Notes: generated from the letters alone by a model not told the origin. Positions 16,755-26,356 are shown, counted from the first letter of the stretch. The stretch: 64,000 nt of DNA from Fundicoccus ignavus (GCF_009659375.1 NZ_WJQT01000013.1:19928-83927); one strand, 5' to 3'. Program-made: numbers and translations.

Positions 16755-17627
16755 ATGTTTACAAAAGAAAAAAATAAGCATCCGATCATTGAACCTTATT
16801 TATACTTGGTTCCGGCTGGAATTATTCTATTACTCTTCACTTATTGGCCTTTCCTACGGACGATTTATCGCAGCTTTTTCATTACCGATAATCGTGGCGT
16901 TGAGAAAGTCTTCTACGGACTGCAGAACTATAAAGACCTTTTCACCTCGGCTTCCTTCCAGAACAGTATCTGGGTGACTGTCCAATTTGTGATACTGGTC
17001 TTGATTGTAGGCATCAGCATTGGTTTTATTACAGCCTTGCTTTGTAGCGTTGCTTTCCCAGGGTTAAAGTTTTTTTCGACCGTCTATGCGTTGCCGATGG
17101 CAATTGCTTCAAGTGGCATTGCGATGGTTTTCAAAATAATGCTCAACCAGCAGACGGGTGCACTGAACCAATTACTTAATTTAAACGTTAATTGGCTCGT
17201 AGATCCAAAGTTTGCCCTGATCACACTGGCAGTCATAACAGGTTGGCTGAATAGCGGTCTCAACTTTCTCTACTTTAGTGCAGCACTGGCCAATGTTGAT
17301 CAAAGTTTGTATGAAAGTGCCTCAGTGGATGGAGCAAACACATGGAATAAGTTTCTGTTTGTTACATTGCCAAGTATTCGCAACATTAGTTTTTACGTGT
17401 TTGTGATTAATATTATTGGGGCTTTCCAATCATTTGCTCAAATTAGAATCTTAACAGCAGGTGGTCCAGGTGAATCGACGAATGTTATCGTACATGATAT
17501 TTACCGGAATGCTTTCCAAAACTTCCGTTACGGCTTAGCTTCTGCAGAATCAATTATTCTCTTTGTGATAATTGCAGTCTTAACCGCTATTATGTTTGCT
17601 GTTCAGAATAAGGGGGCTAAATCATGA
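16755..17627 (+). CDS. ugpA: sn-Glycerol-3-phosphate ABC transporter permease UgpA
   Basis: The 290-residue product has six predicted membrane segments and an EAA loop YESASVDGANTWNKFLFVTLP (about 196-216). It resembles the UgpA/MalF-type sugar permeases without a large extra loop. CGAAAGGAATCG precedes the ATG. It overlaps the next gene by 4 bp (ATGA). Together with ugpE, ugpB and ugpC it forms an importer for glycerol-3-phosphate or glycerophosphodiesters, a role supported by the binding protein and by the Pho boxes upstream. Confidence 0.85.
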   Translation: MFTKEKNKHPIIEPYLYLVPAGIILLLFTYWPFLRTIYRSFFITDNRGVEKVFYGLQNYKDLFTSASFQNSIWVTVQFVILVLIVGISIGFITALLCSVAFPGLKFFSTVYALPMAIASSGIAMVFKIMLNQQTGALNQLLNLNVNWLVDPKFALITLAVITGWLNSGLNFLYFSAALANVDQSLYESASVDGANTWNKFLFVTLPSIRNISFYVFVINIIGAFQSFAQIRILTAGGPGESTNVIVHDIYRNAFQNFRYGLASAESIILFVIIAVLTAIMFAVQNKGAKS

Positions 17628-18535
17628 CACAAGAACTACCATTTGAACTTGAAAAAGTACCTATTTTGGATGAGTTATTAGAAGAACAAGAGCGACTCTT
17701 TAAACAAGCACAGCTAAGAAAAAGAATTATGAAAATCGGCTTACTGGTTGTGAATAGTATTCTGGCAGTGGTGACTTTATTTCCATTAATCTATGCGGTT
17801 ACCATGTCATTGAAGACTCCTGGAGAAATTTATACAACAGAGTTTCAATTACTCCCTGCCGTACCACAATTTAGTAACTATGTGAATGCTTTCCAAACTG
17901 CCCCACTTGGTCGATTTATCCTTAACTCGTTTATTGTGGCCATTGCAATTACCATCGGACAGTTATTGTCTGGGGCTTTAGCAGCCTTTTCTTTCGAGTT
18001 TTTAAATTCACGTTTTAAAGAAGTCATCTTTGCTTTAGTCTTAGCAACCATGATGGTCCCTGGTGAAGCAACCATTGTCTCGAACTATTTACAAGTCGCT
18101 GGTTGGGGTTGGTTAGATAGCTATCATGTGTTGATTATTCCTTATCTAACGTCGGCTTCAACGATTTTCTTGTTGAGACAATTTTATAAGAGTTTTCCTT
18201 TCACATTATATGAGGCAGCTAGAATTGATGGCTGTAGTAATATCAGATTTGTTTTTACAATTCTGCTACCATTATCAAAACCTGCATTAGGCGCAACGGC
18301 CGTTAACGCCTTTATCAATGCGTGGAACATGTATATGTGGCCATTGATGGTTTCGGGTTCTGATAATTATCGTACGGTCCAAATCGGGGTTTCAATGATG
18401 CAAAGTGTCGACAGTCAGTCAATCGTCTTAATGTTTGCCGGAGTAGTCTTCTGTCTCTTACCTTCACTAATAATTTTCTTAGTAGGGCAAAAGGCATTAG
18501 TAAAAGGACTATTTTCTGGTTCGGTCAAAGGATAA
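17624..18535 (+). CDS. ugpE: sn-Glycerol-3-phosphate ABC transporter permease UgpE
   Basis: The 303-residue product is a MalG/UgpE-type permease. After a charged N-terminal extension of about 40 residues (rich in E, L, K), six membrane segments follow. The EAA loop is YEAARIDGCSNIRFVFTILL near 213-232. ATGA overlap with ugpA means translational coupling. The N-terminal extension is longer than in E. coli UgpE. Confidence 0.85.
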   Translation: MTQELPFELEKVPILDELLEEQERLFKQAQLRKRIMKIGLLVVNSILAVVTLFPLIYAVTMSLKTPGEIYTTEFQLLPAVPQFSNYVNAFQTAPLGRFILNSFIVAIAITIGQLLSGALAAFSFEFLNSRFKEVIFALVLATMMVPGEATIVSNYLQVAGWGWLDSYHVLIIPYLTSASTIFLLRQFYKSFPFTLYEAARIDGCSNIRFVFTILLPLSKPALGATAVNAFINAWNMYMWPLMVSGSDNYRTVQIGVSMMQSVDSQSIVLMFAGVVFCLLPSLIIFLVGQKALVKGLFSGSVKG

Positions 18536-18575
18536 TTGTTCATAAATCATAGAAAACAAGGAGCTATTATACATC

Positions 18576-19904
18576 ATGAAAAAATTTAAGTTATTAAAAA
18601 CTGTCACAGCAGCCGCTTTAACCTTAACAGGATTACTTGGATTAACTGCAACAAACGAAGTACACGCTCAAACCGGCGAAAATCAAGAAATCGTCTTCTG
18701 GCATGGAATGGGTGGTAATGCTGGAACTGCTTTAGAAGCTTTAGTTGAACAGTTCAACGAAGAAAATGAATTGGGTATCACAGTAACATCAGAATACCAA
18801 GGTTCTTATGATGACACCATCACTAAATTAAGAAACTCTTCTTTAGGTAACTTAGAAGCCGATTTAGTTCAAATCTACGATATCGGAACACGTTATATGA
18901 TCGATTCAGGTTTAGTTACACCGATACAAACATTTATCGATGCTGAAGGCTACGACCTTTCGCAAATTGAGCCTAACATCGCCGCTTACTATACGGTAAA
19001 TGATGAATTAATTTCAATGCCATTCAACTCATCTACGCCAATTCTTTACTACAACGTTGATCTATTTGAAGCAGCTGGTATCGAAAATGCACCAACTACT
19101 TTAGCTGAAATCATTGAAATTCAACCAGCGCTTGAAGAAGCTGGCGCGACAATGCCTATTTCTTTACAAGTTTATGGTTGGTTCGTTGAACAATTTATCG
19201 CTAAAGAAGGCGACCACTTCGTTAACAATGGCAATGGTCGTGAAGAGTACACCACAGAAGTTGCTTTTATCGAATCTGGCGTTATGGAAGAAGTTTTAAC
19301 AGCTTGGTATGACTTATTTGAGGCAAATGCAGCACCAAACGTTGGCCGTCAAGGTGGACAACCAGAATTCGTTTCTGGCCAATCAGCGATGACAATGGGC
19401 TCAACAGCATCATTAGCAGGTATTCTAGCTGAAGTTGATGGTAAATTCGAAGTCGGAACAGCCTTCTTACCAGCTGTTACTGAAGATGGACTTGAAGGTG
19501 GTGTGTCAATCGGTGGTGCATCAGTTTGGGCTTTAGATAGTCAAGATCCTGAGAAAGCACAAGCAACTTGGGAATTCGTTAAATTCTTAGTATCACCAAG
19601 TGTTCAAGCAGAATGGGCAGCAGCAACAGGATACTTCCCAATTTCAACTGCCGCACATGATGAAGCAGTTTTCCAAGAGAACGTGGCTAACTTCCCACAA
19701 TTCCAAACTGCAATCGATCAATTACACGCGTCTTCACCAGAATCTCAAGGTGCATTAGTATCAGTATTCCCTGAAGCACGCCAAATTGTTGAAACTGAAA
19801 TTGAAAACATGTTAAACGGTAACTTAACACCAGCTGAAGCTGCTCAAGCAATGGCTGATCAAATCAATACAGCAATCGAGCAATATAACTTAGTAAACTA
19901 CTAA
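18576..19904 (+). CDS. ugpB: Glycerol-3-phosphate-binding protein UgpB, no lipobox
   Basis: The 442-residue product matches UgpB: IVFWHGMGGNAGTALEALV at the mature N-terminus, the EYQGSYDDTITKLRN segment and VQIYDIGTRYMIDSG parallel FWHSM, YKGNYEQ and QVYEVGT of the E. coli protein (from memory). The signal peptide (1-31, NEVHA|QTGE) has no cysteine, although such proteins are usually lipoproteins in Gram-positive bacteria; it should be cut by signal peptidase I. ACAAGGAG is upstream. A hairpin after the gene separates it from ugpC and may raise its mRNA level relative to the rest. Confidence 0.85.
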   Translation: MKKFKLLKTVTAAALTLTGLLGLTATNEVHAQTGENQEIVFWHGMGGNAGTALEALVEQFNEENELGITVTSEYQGSYDDTITKLRNSSLGNLEADLVQIYDIGTRYMIDSGLVTPIQTFIDAEGYDLSQIEPNIAAYYTVNDELISMPFNSSTPILYYNVDLFEAAGIENAPTTLAEIIEIQPALEEAGATMPISLQVYGWFVEQFIAKEGDHFVNNGNGREEYTTEVAFIESGVMEEVLTAWYDLFEANAAPNVGRQGGQPEFVSGQSAMTMGSTASLAGILAEVDGKFEVGTAFLPAVTEDGLEGGVSIGGASVWALDSQDPEKAQATWEFVKFLVSPSVQAEWAAATGYFPISTAAHDEAVFQENVANFPQFQTAIDQLHASSPESQGALVSVFPEARQIVETEIENMLNGNLTPAEAAQAMADQINTAIEQYNLVNY

Positions 19905-19945
19905 GCTTAACTTTGTTATACGCATCATTTTGAAACTTATTAAGT

Positions 19946-19979
19946 ACAGCTTCTTGCGCCGAACAACGTAAGAAGCTGT
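19946..19979 (+). terminator. Intercistronic hairpin between ugpB and ugpC
   Basis: ACAGCTTCTT and AAGAAGCTGT pair perfectly around a 14-nt loop and are followed by CTTACTTTT. The short interrupted T run suggests a partial terminator or mRNA stabiliser, which would favour abundant binding protein over ATPase. Confidence 0.55.
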
Positions 19980-20025
19980 CTTACTTTTGACAGAATATGA
20001 ACCCAAAAACCAAGGAGTGTTTATT

Positions 20026-21147
20026 ATGGCCAATGTTGAATTAAGGCAAGTGACCAAGTCATACGACGACAGACAATCGCTCGCAGTTAAACCCTTAACA
20101 TTTGAAATTCAAGACAAGGAGTTCCTAGTCATTGTGGGACCTTCAGGTTGTGGAAAATCTACTACACTAAGAATGATTGCAGGACTAGAATCGATAACAG
20201 ACGGCGGTTTATTTATTGATAATAATCTGGTCAATTATGTGGAAACTAAAGACCGCGATATCGCAATGGTCTTTCAGAATTACGCCTTGTATCCTTACAT
20301 GACAATTGAAGAAAACATTGCTTTCCCATTAAAAATGCAAAAAGTTCCACGTAAATTCATCAAGCAACGTGTCCAAAAAGTCGCAGAAATACTGCAACTA
20401 TCTGACTTGTTAAAACGTAAACCCGATGCCCTTTCGGGTGGTCAACGTCAACGCGTCGCATTAGGTCGTGCTATGGTTCGTCAGCCGAAAGTCTTTTTAT
20501 TTGATGAACCTTTATCGAACTTAGATGCGAAGCTTCGTATCGAAATGCGTGCTGAAATCGTCAAACTTCATCAACAATTAGATACAACTTTTATCTATGT
20601 TACCCATGATCAAACAGAAGCCATGACCATGGGAGACCGGATTGCCGTTTTAAATAAAGGTGCGTTAGAACAATTGGATAGGCCCATTCAGCTTTATGAA
20701 AATCCTCGTACAAAATTTGTTGCTGAATTCATTGGTAATCCACAAATGAATGTCTTTGAAACTCAATTAATCTTTGACAAACAAGGCCAAGCTGGCGTTT
20801 CTTTCAACGGTTCATTTGCCCCACTCGCTTCATCTGTGTTTGAACGTATGATTATTCCAGGTTTATATCAAGATGTTTATGCTGGAATCAGACCCGAAGA
20901 TTTATATTTAGCGACTGCTGAAGAAACAGGAACAATTCGTGTCCAAATTGAAAATATCGAACACCTTGGTCATCTACGCAATGTCTTTTTCACTGTAAGT
21001 GACCGCGACCAAATAATGGTTGCCAGTCTTGAATTAGGTCCAGACTTAGCGGTTGGCGATACAATTTATTTAAAAGCCGCACCTGACAGATGGCATTTGT
21101 TCGATGATGCGACTGAAGAATCCTTACTCGAACCACGTGAGATATAA
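20026..21147 (+). CDS. ugpC: Sugar/glycerol-3-phosphate ABC transporter ATPase UgpC
   Basis: The 373-residue product is a MalK/UgpC-type ATPase: Walker A GPSGCGKST (about 37-45), LSGGQRQRVALGRA (about 135-148), Walker B VFLFDEPLSNLDAKLR, and a C-terminal regulatory beta domain from about residue 235 (FVAEFIGNPQMN onward). The start at 20026 was preferred over an in-frame upstream codon because AAGGAG lies 9 bp before it. This type of ATPase often serves several sugar importers, so it may not be exclusive to ugp. Confidence 0.85.
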   Translation: MANVELRQVTKSYDDRQSLAVKPLTFEIQDKEFLVIVGPSGCGKSTTLRMIAGLESITDGGLFIDNNLVNYVETKDRDIAMVFQNYALYPYMTIEENIAFPLKMQKVPRKFIKQRVQKVAEILQLSDLLKRKPDALSGGQRQRVALGRAMVRQPKVFLFDEPLSNLDAKLRIEMRAEIVKLHQQLDTTFIYVTHDQTEAMTMGDRIAVLNKGALEQLDRPIQLYENPRTKFVAEFIGNPQMNVFETQLIFDKQGQAGVSFNGSFAPLASSVFERMIIPGLYQDVYAGIRPEDLYLATAEETGTIRVQIENIEHLGHLRNVFFTVSDRDQIMVASLELGPDLAVGDTIYLKAAPDRWHLFDDATEESLLEPREI

Positions 21148-21299
21148 AGAGCTAGTTGATTCAGTTTTCAAGTAGTTGGATAAAATAGCGTGAAACTGCC
21201 CTCTTTGTAGGTGTATTGAAACACATTAAGGTTCTTGTAATTTGTATGGCTTCTTAAAAAAGCTATGTTAAATTATATTGTTGATTTTTTACGAGAATT

Positions 21300-21334
21300 A
21301 AGGGAACTTCCATTTTTAGAAGTTCCCTTTTGTT
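21300..21334. terminator. Bidirectional terminator between ugpC and the ClbS-like gene
   Basis: AAGGGAACTTC and GAAGTTCCCTT pair perfectly with TTTTGTTT on one side and an A-rich flank on the other. Confidence 0.85.
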
Positions 21335-21358
21335 TACTCTATTAAAGTCCTCGTTCGT

Positions 21359-21901
21359 TTAATTAGACGTTTTTACAAAATTTTCATTTTCTATTTCTTT
21401 TAAAGCCTTTGCGATAACTTCACATTTTTTCACAGCCCAAATGTAATGTTTAGATGTGTTCGCTGTAAAATAACTGAGCAAATTACTTGTTTTCGTCCAC
21501 TTATAATATTTTTTTGTCACGATTTCTTCATTCGTATGTATTTTAATTAAGTCTGTTACTCTTTGGTGACTTAACTTCAATTTTTTTATAGCTTGATTTA
21601 ATGTCACATCTTGATAGTTCTCCCAAATCCGTATATTCAGGAGTTTAATACTACTCCACTTATAACCAGGTGCTGGCATAAAAGGAATATCCCCATCCAT
21701 ACCCTCTCTATACCATCTCTCAAGCATTGCGTGCCATTCATAAAGATGCATTAAAACATCTCTAAAATTTTTATCTCTCTCTGGAGTTTCAATAGAAATT
21801 CCTCTTTTACTTTTCGGTACTGATTCAATTATTTCAAGTAGTTCTTTGAAATTTTTCTCGCTATTCAATAATAAAATCTCTTTCTCATTTTTGTCTATCA
21901 T
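21359..21901 (-). CDS. ClbS/DfsB family four-helix bundle protein
   Basis: The 180-residue product matches the ClbS/DfsB family (formerly DUF1706): RDVLMHLYEWHAMLERWYREG, PFMPAPGYKWSSIKLLN and YFTANTSKHYIWAVKK are characteristic. The fold is a DinB-like four-helix bundle. The founding member ClbS protects E. coli against its own genotoxin colibactin by opening the cyclopropane warhead; most family members, including those in Firmicutes, have no known role. GAGAGGAG precedes the ATG. The gene stands alone next to a decayed insertion sequence, so it may be an acquired gene; no toxin genes are present. Confidence 0.8.
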   Translation of the reverse strand: MIDKNEKEILLLNSEKNFKELLEIIESVPKSKRGISIETPERDKNFRDVLMHLYEWHAMLERWYREGMDGDIPFMPAPGYKWSSIKLLNIRIWENYQDVTLNQAIKKLKLSHQRVTDLIKIHTNEEIVTKKYYKWTKTSNLLSYFTANTSKHYIWAVKKCEVIAKALKEIENENFVKTSN

Positions 21902-22039
21902 ATTTAATCTCCTCTCTTTGACTAATGGAATTTTTAAGAAAATATAGCTTTGAATATTTTTTCTCTACTTTTGATATGATTAAAACTTCCTAAATGGTCA
22001 TAATTTATAGACAAAATCATAAAGCCCCTATTCTTGAAC

Positions 22040-22079
22040 AACTTAGATTATCATTTGGAAATTTCTGATAATCTAAGTT
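22040..22079. repeat. Perfect hairpin next to the insertion sequence remnant
   Basis: AACTTAGATTATC pairs with GATAATCTAAGTT (13 bp, 14-nt loop). It lies between the ClbS-like gene and the transposase remnant and could be a terminator relic or part of the element's end. Confidence 0.5.
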
Positions 22080-22118
22080 TATCATAGGTTTCTATTGTTG
22101 AGAATAAACAACTTTCTA

Positions 22119-23089
22119 TTATATTTTGCTGACGGTTGCATCGTTGTTGCGATGTCTGATGCTATCGAGGAATCGGAACCAACTCAAATAATGGTCGAGG
22201 TACTTTGTAGCGACGCCATTGAAACGGTCAATCCAGCCTTTTAGTCGGCTATGAAAACTATTAACGTTCTGGATGTGATAAACACCTTTCACACGTTGAT
22301 ATCCATCTGATTTGAATCGGTAATGTTCCAAACCTTTATCGGTCGCATAGGTCTTAAAGGCTCTCCAAGCGTCTGTAAAGAGAACATTCGTTGAAGAAAG
22401 TTTGGAGCCGATGGCATCATCAAGTTGAGTCTTTACGATACGTCCTTGATCGAGGATTTTTGAATACGTCACTTTTGGCGGTCTCTTGCGACAAGAACGC
22501 ACAATTGGTCTTTACTAATGCCCCGTTTCCTCGAGGAGCCGCCACGTTTTCTTGGTTTACGACCTTTGAGATTACACTTTCCTTTTTCAGAATACAGGAA
22601 ATAGGTTTCATCCATCTCGACAATACCTTCGAACTTCTCAAAGTCCATCTGCTTCATCGCAGAAAGCAGTTTATGTCGTCAATAGAAGAGAGTGACATAA
22701 TGAACCTCAATCAATTCAGAGGCTTTACGAAGGGAGTAGCCTTCTATCATACATTGGATGAACCCTAACCATTTGTGAGGCAAGTGAGTTCGATGAAGTG
22801 GGGTATTCGTAACATCGGTGAAGGTCTTTCTGCAATATTTACAGCGATAACGTTGACGTTCAATCAGTCGCATATCCATTTTCACTGAGTATTTCCCGAA
22901 ACGGACAACCTTCGTCGAGTGGCAATGGGTACACGTATAACCTTCTTTATGCTTTCGTTCAGACACTTCTTTGAAGACAGGTTCGCTTGCCGAATAAGAT
23001 GCAAGCGAGTTCACAAAGAACTGTTTCAATCTATGTTGGTCGGCTGTATTTAATTTTTGAATCTCTTCGATAATCTCCTTCAATGACAT
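22119..23089 (-). pseudogene. IS1595-type transposase, broken
   Basis: The pieces read in order as an IS1595/ISXO2-like transposase. N-terminal zinc ribbon CTHCHSTKVV...CKYCRKTF, then GFIQCMIEGYSLRKASELI, the catalytic start EMDETYFLYSEKGK, and FTDAWRAFKTYA with a C-terminal NSFHSRLKGWIDRFNGVATKYLDHYLSWF (the second and third catalytic regions). Near 22680 a TGA replaces the Trp codon of LFYW, and near 22490 a one-base shift moves the frame after CVLVARDR. The enzyme is therefore inactive. The motif CCCCTAT occurs inverted on both sides (about 22024-22030 and 23198-23204), possibly marking the ends, but I could not find a clear target duplication. Confidence 0.85.
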
Positions 23090-23302
23090 TCGGAACCCAC
23101 TCGCTCTCACTCTTTTCTTACATTAAAGAACAAACGTTCTCTTTTATTAAATATCAACAGAGTTCTTTAACATAGCCTTAAAAAAAGAGCTAGTCTATAG
23201 GGGTGGCCTCGAATAAGATTCAGTTCAGTTTATTAAATAGACTTGACCACTTATGCTAATATTATCATTATATTTGTACATTTTATTATAATATTGATTT
23301 AA

Positions 23303-23345
23303 GTGCCTTCTAACGTGCTGACTCAAATTCTGAATCGACACATTG
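23303..23345 (+). repeat. Single unit of the CTAACGTG...CGACACATTGGA palindrome
   Basis: TCTAACGTGCTGACTCA and GAATCGACACATTGGA form an imperfect inverted repeat. The same unit occurs in the 184-bp tandem repeat at 45611-46022. Confidence 0.6.
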
Positions 23346-23374
23346 GAAGCAGATTTTGGCTTTTAGTTGAACTA

Positions 23375-23600
23375 CCTCACGTAGCTAGACTCGGAGGTTT
23401 TCCAAAGCAGTAATAAGTGCATCCATCGCAAATAATAGAATCATTTGCTCTAAATACAAGCAAAGCAAATTCTTCATTATAATAAGATCCTAGTCGATTG
23501 AGCTGGAAAAACCGAACATTAAGAACTCCAGGCAGTCTTTTAAAGCAACCACCACGTTAGATAACTATAAGCTGAGGGAAGTACAATGCTTGTTAATTCC
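23375..23600 (+). repeat. Branched intergenic repeat, copy H (degenerate)
   Basis: Recognisable by TTTTCCAAAGCAGTAATAAG, CCTAGTCGATTGAGCTGGAAAA, TTTTAAAGCAACCACC and TATAAGCTGAGGGAAGTAC; many substitutions and a weakened stem. It sits between the insertion sequence remnant and the MaoC gene. Confidence 0.6.
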
Positions 23601-23632
23601 ACATAAAACTTATAATTTCTTATCATATAAAG

Positions 23633-23683
23633 AAAACTCCCTTAAAGGCTTCGTGATTGATACACGAGCTATTTAAGGGAGTA
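23633..23683 (-). terminator. Terminator of the MaoC/esterase/GNAT gene group
   Basis: CTCCCTTAAA pairs with TTTAAGGGAG; an inner CGTG/CACG helix extends it. The minus strand continues with TTTTC. Confidence 0.8.
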
Positions 23684-23693
23684 TTTTGGCTAT

Positions 23694-24098
23694 TTATTTA
23701 GGGGCGAAGACTTTCGCTTCACCTGTAATCAGTTCTTTGCCGTCTTGATTCGTCAGCTTGGTTTCGAGTGTTAAACGTCCGCGTCGACCGACCTCTTTAA
23801 TCGTCACTGTCGCCGTAACGGTATCATTGAAATAAATTGGCTTAACAAATTGTAAGTCTTGCGACAAGTATAATGTTCCCGGTCCAGGCAACTTCATGCC
23901 AATCACCGCTGAAATAAAGGACGCACCCAGAATGCCATGTGCAACACGACCTTTAAACATCGATTGCTTCGCTGCTACCTCATCAACATGCGCCGGATTA
24001 AGGTCACCACTGATACCCGCAAACAGGACTACATCCGTTTCTGTGACTGTTTTCGTAAAACTAGCCGTTTGGCCTACTGTGTAAATTTCTTCTGACAT
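23694..24098 (-). CDS. MaoC-like (R)-specific enoyl-CoA hydratase
   Basis: The 134-residue product is a hot-dog fold protein of the MaoC/PhaJ type. The hydratase motif is intact: SGDLNPAHVDEVAA with catalytic Asp and His, then FKGRVAHGIL. It would hydrate trans-2-enoyl-CoA to (R)-3-hydroxyacyl-CoA, or the ACP equivalent. GAGGAG lies 12 bp before the chosen ATG and directly abuts an earlier in-frame ATG at 24110, so the start is uncertain by four codons. It is 24 bp downstream of an esterase gene on the same strand. Confidence 0.85.
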   Translation of the reverse strand: MSEEIYTVGQTASFTKTVTETDVVLFAGISGDLNPAHVDEVAAKQSMFKGRVAHGILGASFISAVIGMKLPGPGTLYLSQDLQFVKPIYFNDTVTATVTIKEVGRRGRLTLETKLTNQDGKELITGEAKVFAPK

Positions 24099-24122
24099 TT
24101 TATGATTCATCTCCTCAAATAA

Positions 24123-25136
24123 TTAATCGCGATTTGCTTTAATAAAAGCAATTGTTTCAGCCAAACAACGCTGAGCTGCTGCCGTTTGATACTCAAACTG
24201 ATATTCATGCACTAGTTCTTCCGTTTCAATAAACAAATGCTCCACCGCAACACCCAATTCCACTAACCTCTTTACAAAATATTTACCATGATCATTAAAC
24301 GTAAACTTATTGCCGTCGGTTACAAAAGAACTTGGAAACTGTGCATTGACATGATTGGCTAAGGACGCCTCACTTAGCTCAGGGCTTTGTGACCATTGAC
24401 GACTCCCAATAACAGAACGTGAGACTGTATTGTAAAAGAATTTAATGGCTGGATGATTACTCTGACGATTCGCCAATAAATTCATCGCAAGCGGTCCACA
24501 ATAAGCAATAAACCCTTTGAGCTGGCTAGACGTCAAACTAGCAGAATAGCCTAAGTGATGACGATAGTTTTCGTTCGTCTGAATCAAGACATACTGCCCT
24601 GCAATTTGTGCTCCAGCTGAGTCTCCACCGAAAAACCATTGCTCGGTATCGATAAATTCTACTAAATCTGAATTACTTTGAATATGTTGCACCGCTTCAT
24701 TAAGCTGGGCTAACTGGGACGGATACTTCGCCTTTGGCGCCAAATCATAGTTCAGACATAAGACCGCTAGGCCAGTCTGGGCAGTCACATAAGTCGCAAA
24801 CTCCAACATTTGTTCTTTATCACCGCCCACAAAGCCACCACCATGCAACCATACCAGAACGGGCACACGTTCACCTTCAGCTAAATTCACAGGCAAGTAC
24901 AGATCATAGCTGCTCTTGTCAGTATCAATGGAGTAAATCCCATTACGAATCACCTTCACTTGTTTCGCAGCCTTTTCGTATTCTTCTGGAAGTTTGATTC
25001 CATAAGGTCGATCAAATATTTTCTTAATCAGGTAAGCTCCAGGTCTAGGTGTGAGATACAAAGTGAGTGCTGTCGCAAGCGCCACACCACTCACTGTACC
25101 TCCTACCAATAACAAGGCTTTATTTAGTTTCCCCAT
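24123..25136 (-). CDS. Membrane-anchored alpha/beta-hydrolase (hormone-sensitive lipase type)
   Basis: The 337-residue product has an N-terminal hydrophobic anchor (about 6-26), an HGGGFVGGD oxyanion motif near residue 100, a GDSAG nucleophile elbow near 172-176, and late Asp (VTDGNKF) and His (LVHEYQ) residues. This is the HSL/carboxylesterase family acting on short acyl esters, here probably at the outer face of the membrane. The ATG at 25136 has AAGGAGG 6 bp upstream; the GTG two codons earlier overlaps that spacing. It is followed closely by the MaoC gene and preceded by a small membrane protein 18 bp away, suggesting a transcript of three or four genes. Confidence 0.8.
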   Translation of the reverse strand: MGKLNKALLLVGGTVSGVALATALTLYLTPRPGAYLIKKIFDRPYGIKLPEEYEKAAKQVKVIRNGIYSIDTDKSSYDLYLPVNLAEGERVPVLVWLHGGGFVGGDKEQMLEFATYVTAQTGLAVLCLNYDLAPKAKYPSQLAQLNEAVQHIQSNSDLVEFIDTEQWFFGGDSAGAQIAGQYVLIQTNENYRHHLGYSASLTSSQLKGFIAYCGPLAMNLLANRQSNHPAIKFFYNTVSRSVIGSRQWSQSPELSEASLANHVNAQFPSSFVTDGNKFTFNDHGKYFVKRLVELGVAVEHLFIETEELVHEYQFEYQTAAAQRCLAETIAFIKANRD

Positions 25137-25154
25137 TGACACCCTCCTTTCAAC

Positions 25155-25457
25155 TTAATACGGGTATTGCTTGAACAACTCTCTCTTCTGCATTTCAGCC
25201 TTGAATAAAACATAATCTTCATTCGCTTTCTCGAAATACTGCTGATAGAAAAAGCCATACGCAATCACTGCATAAAACTTACTCTCTCGATACGTGTCTA
25301 ACTTGCGATAAGCATTGGCTATTTGACGGTCATTTAATTCACCTGCCAACAAAGCTCGGCGATTACGATCCATCTCTTTCGAATTCTTAGAGCGTGTAAT
25401 AAAACTCAAACCCACAACGGCTACCAAACTAATCACTAACCAACCTAAATAATTCAT
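25155..25457 (-). CDS. Small membrane-anchored protein, unknown function
   Basis: The 100-residue product has one N-terminal membrane segment (about 4-20), followed by a charged helical cytoplasmic part rich in Arg, Lys, Tyr and Phe. AAAGGAG lies before the ATG. It is placed 18 bp upstream of the esterase gene. I recognise no family. Confidence 0.7.
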   Translation of the reverse strand: MNYLGWLVISLVAVVGLSFITRSKNSKEMDRNRRALLAGELNDRQIANAYRKLDTYRESKFYAVIAYGFFYQQYFEKANEDYVLFKAEMQKRELFKQYPY

Positions 25458-25502
25458 GCAATGCTCCTTTCAGCTCAGCCTAATACAGCGAACTCTTTCT
25501 GG

Positions 25503-26075
25503 TTAATCTTCCTTTGAAACTTCATAATCACTTTTCAACATAATATATTGGTTCATATCACGGAATTGCCCGTGCATCTTCACTTGCGCTGGCTGTAAAG
25601 CGTTAAATTTAAACCCGGTCCTTGTGGCTACCGCATTACTTGGGGCGTTCTCCACATCCGCATACAAATCAATCCGATTAAAACCAAGACTTTCAAAACC
25701 AATCGTTAGCATTGCCTTGACGCATCGCGAAACTAGCCCTTTACCTGTATAAGCAGAATGTAACCAATAACCAATTTCCGCACGACCATGTTGATGGTTA
25801 ACAAAATGATAATTAATCGTACCGACTAAATCGCCCTGATAAATAATCAAATACAAGTACGACTTGCCTGCTGCCTGATCATTTAATTGGCTAGCGATAA
25901 AAGCACGCTCATCTTCAATGGTCTGAGTTTTCTCAACAAAGTCCAAATATTTTCCAATATGTTCACGGTCACTATCCAACACCTCAAACAATTTTTCGGC
26001 AACTTTGTCTACGTACATTGGCATCGCCAAATACAAATCTTCAGCAACCTTTAAATTAAATCGGAACTGTTCCAT
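25503..26075 (-). CDS. GNAT family N-acetyltransferase (RimJ/RimL type)
   Basis: The 190-residue product shows the RimL-like GNAT pattern: IIYQGDLVGTINYH, RAEIGYWLHSAYTGKGLVSRCVKAML (acetyl-CoA binding loop) and NRIDLYADVENAPSNAVATRTGFK near the C-terminus. Enzymes of this type acetylate the N-terminus of ribosomal proteins or small amines. GGAGTG precedes the start. Probably first in the group of genes ending at the MaoC gene. Confidence 0.85.
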   Translation of the reverse strand: MEQFRFNLKVAEDLYLAMPMYVDKVAEKLFEVLDSDREHIGKYLDFVEKTQTIEDERAFIASQLNDQAAGKSYLYLIIYQGDLVGTINYHFVNHQHGRAEIGYWLHSAYTGKGLVSRCVKAMLTIGFESLGFNRIDLYADVENAPSNAVATRTGFKFNALQPAQVKMHGQFRDMNQYIMLKSDYEVSKED

Positions 26076-26223
26076 TCAATCACTCCACTTCCACCACATG
26101 CATTTTTAATTAGTTTAACATTTTTAAGTACAGAATACTGTTAAAAAGATACAAGCTACCCCATTATGACCAAAACATTATGTTAAAACTATATTGTTTA
26201 TTCTTAGTTCGTTTGACTCACTC

Positions 26224-26303
26224 AGGCAGCCCCTCATTTTTGGCACGAGGGGCTTTGAGGAGTACTCTGGCACCTCGCTCACATAACGAGGTGCTTTGCG
26301 TAG
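26224..26303. repeat. Two hairpins in the intergenic space
   Basis: GCCCCTC...GAGGGGC and GCACCTCG...CGAGGTGC form two adjacent stems of 7-8 bp without T runs. Possibly transcript-end structures between the aldo/keto reductase and acetyltransferase genes. Confidence 0.45.
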
Positions 26304-26356
26304 CACTTTATTACATTTTGCGTATTGTAGTTGAACTAGCCAAGCGAAGCCAACAC

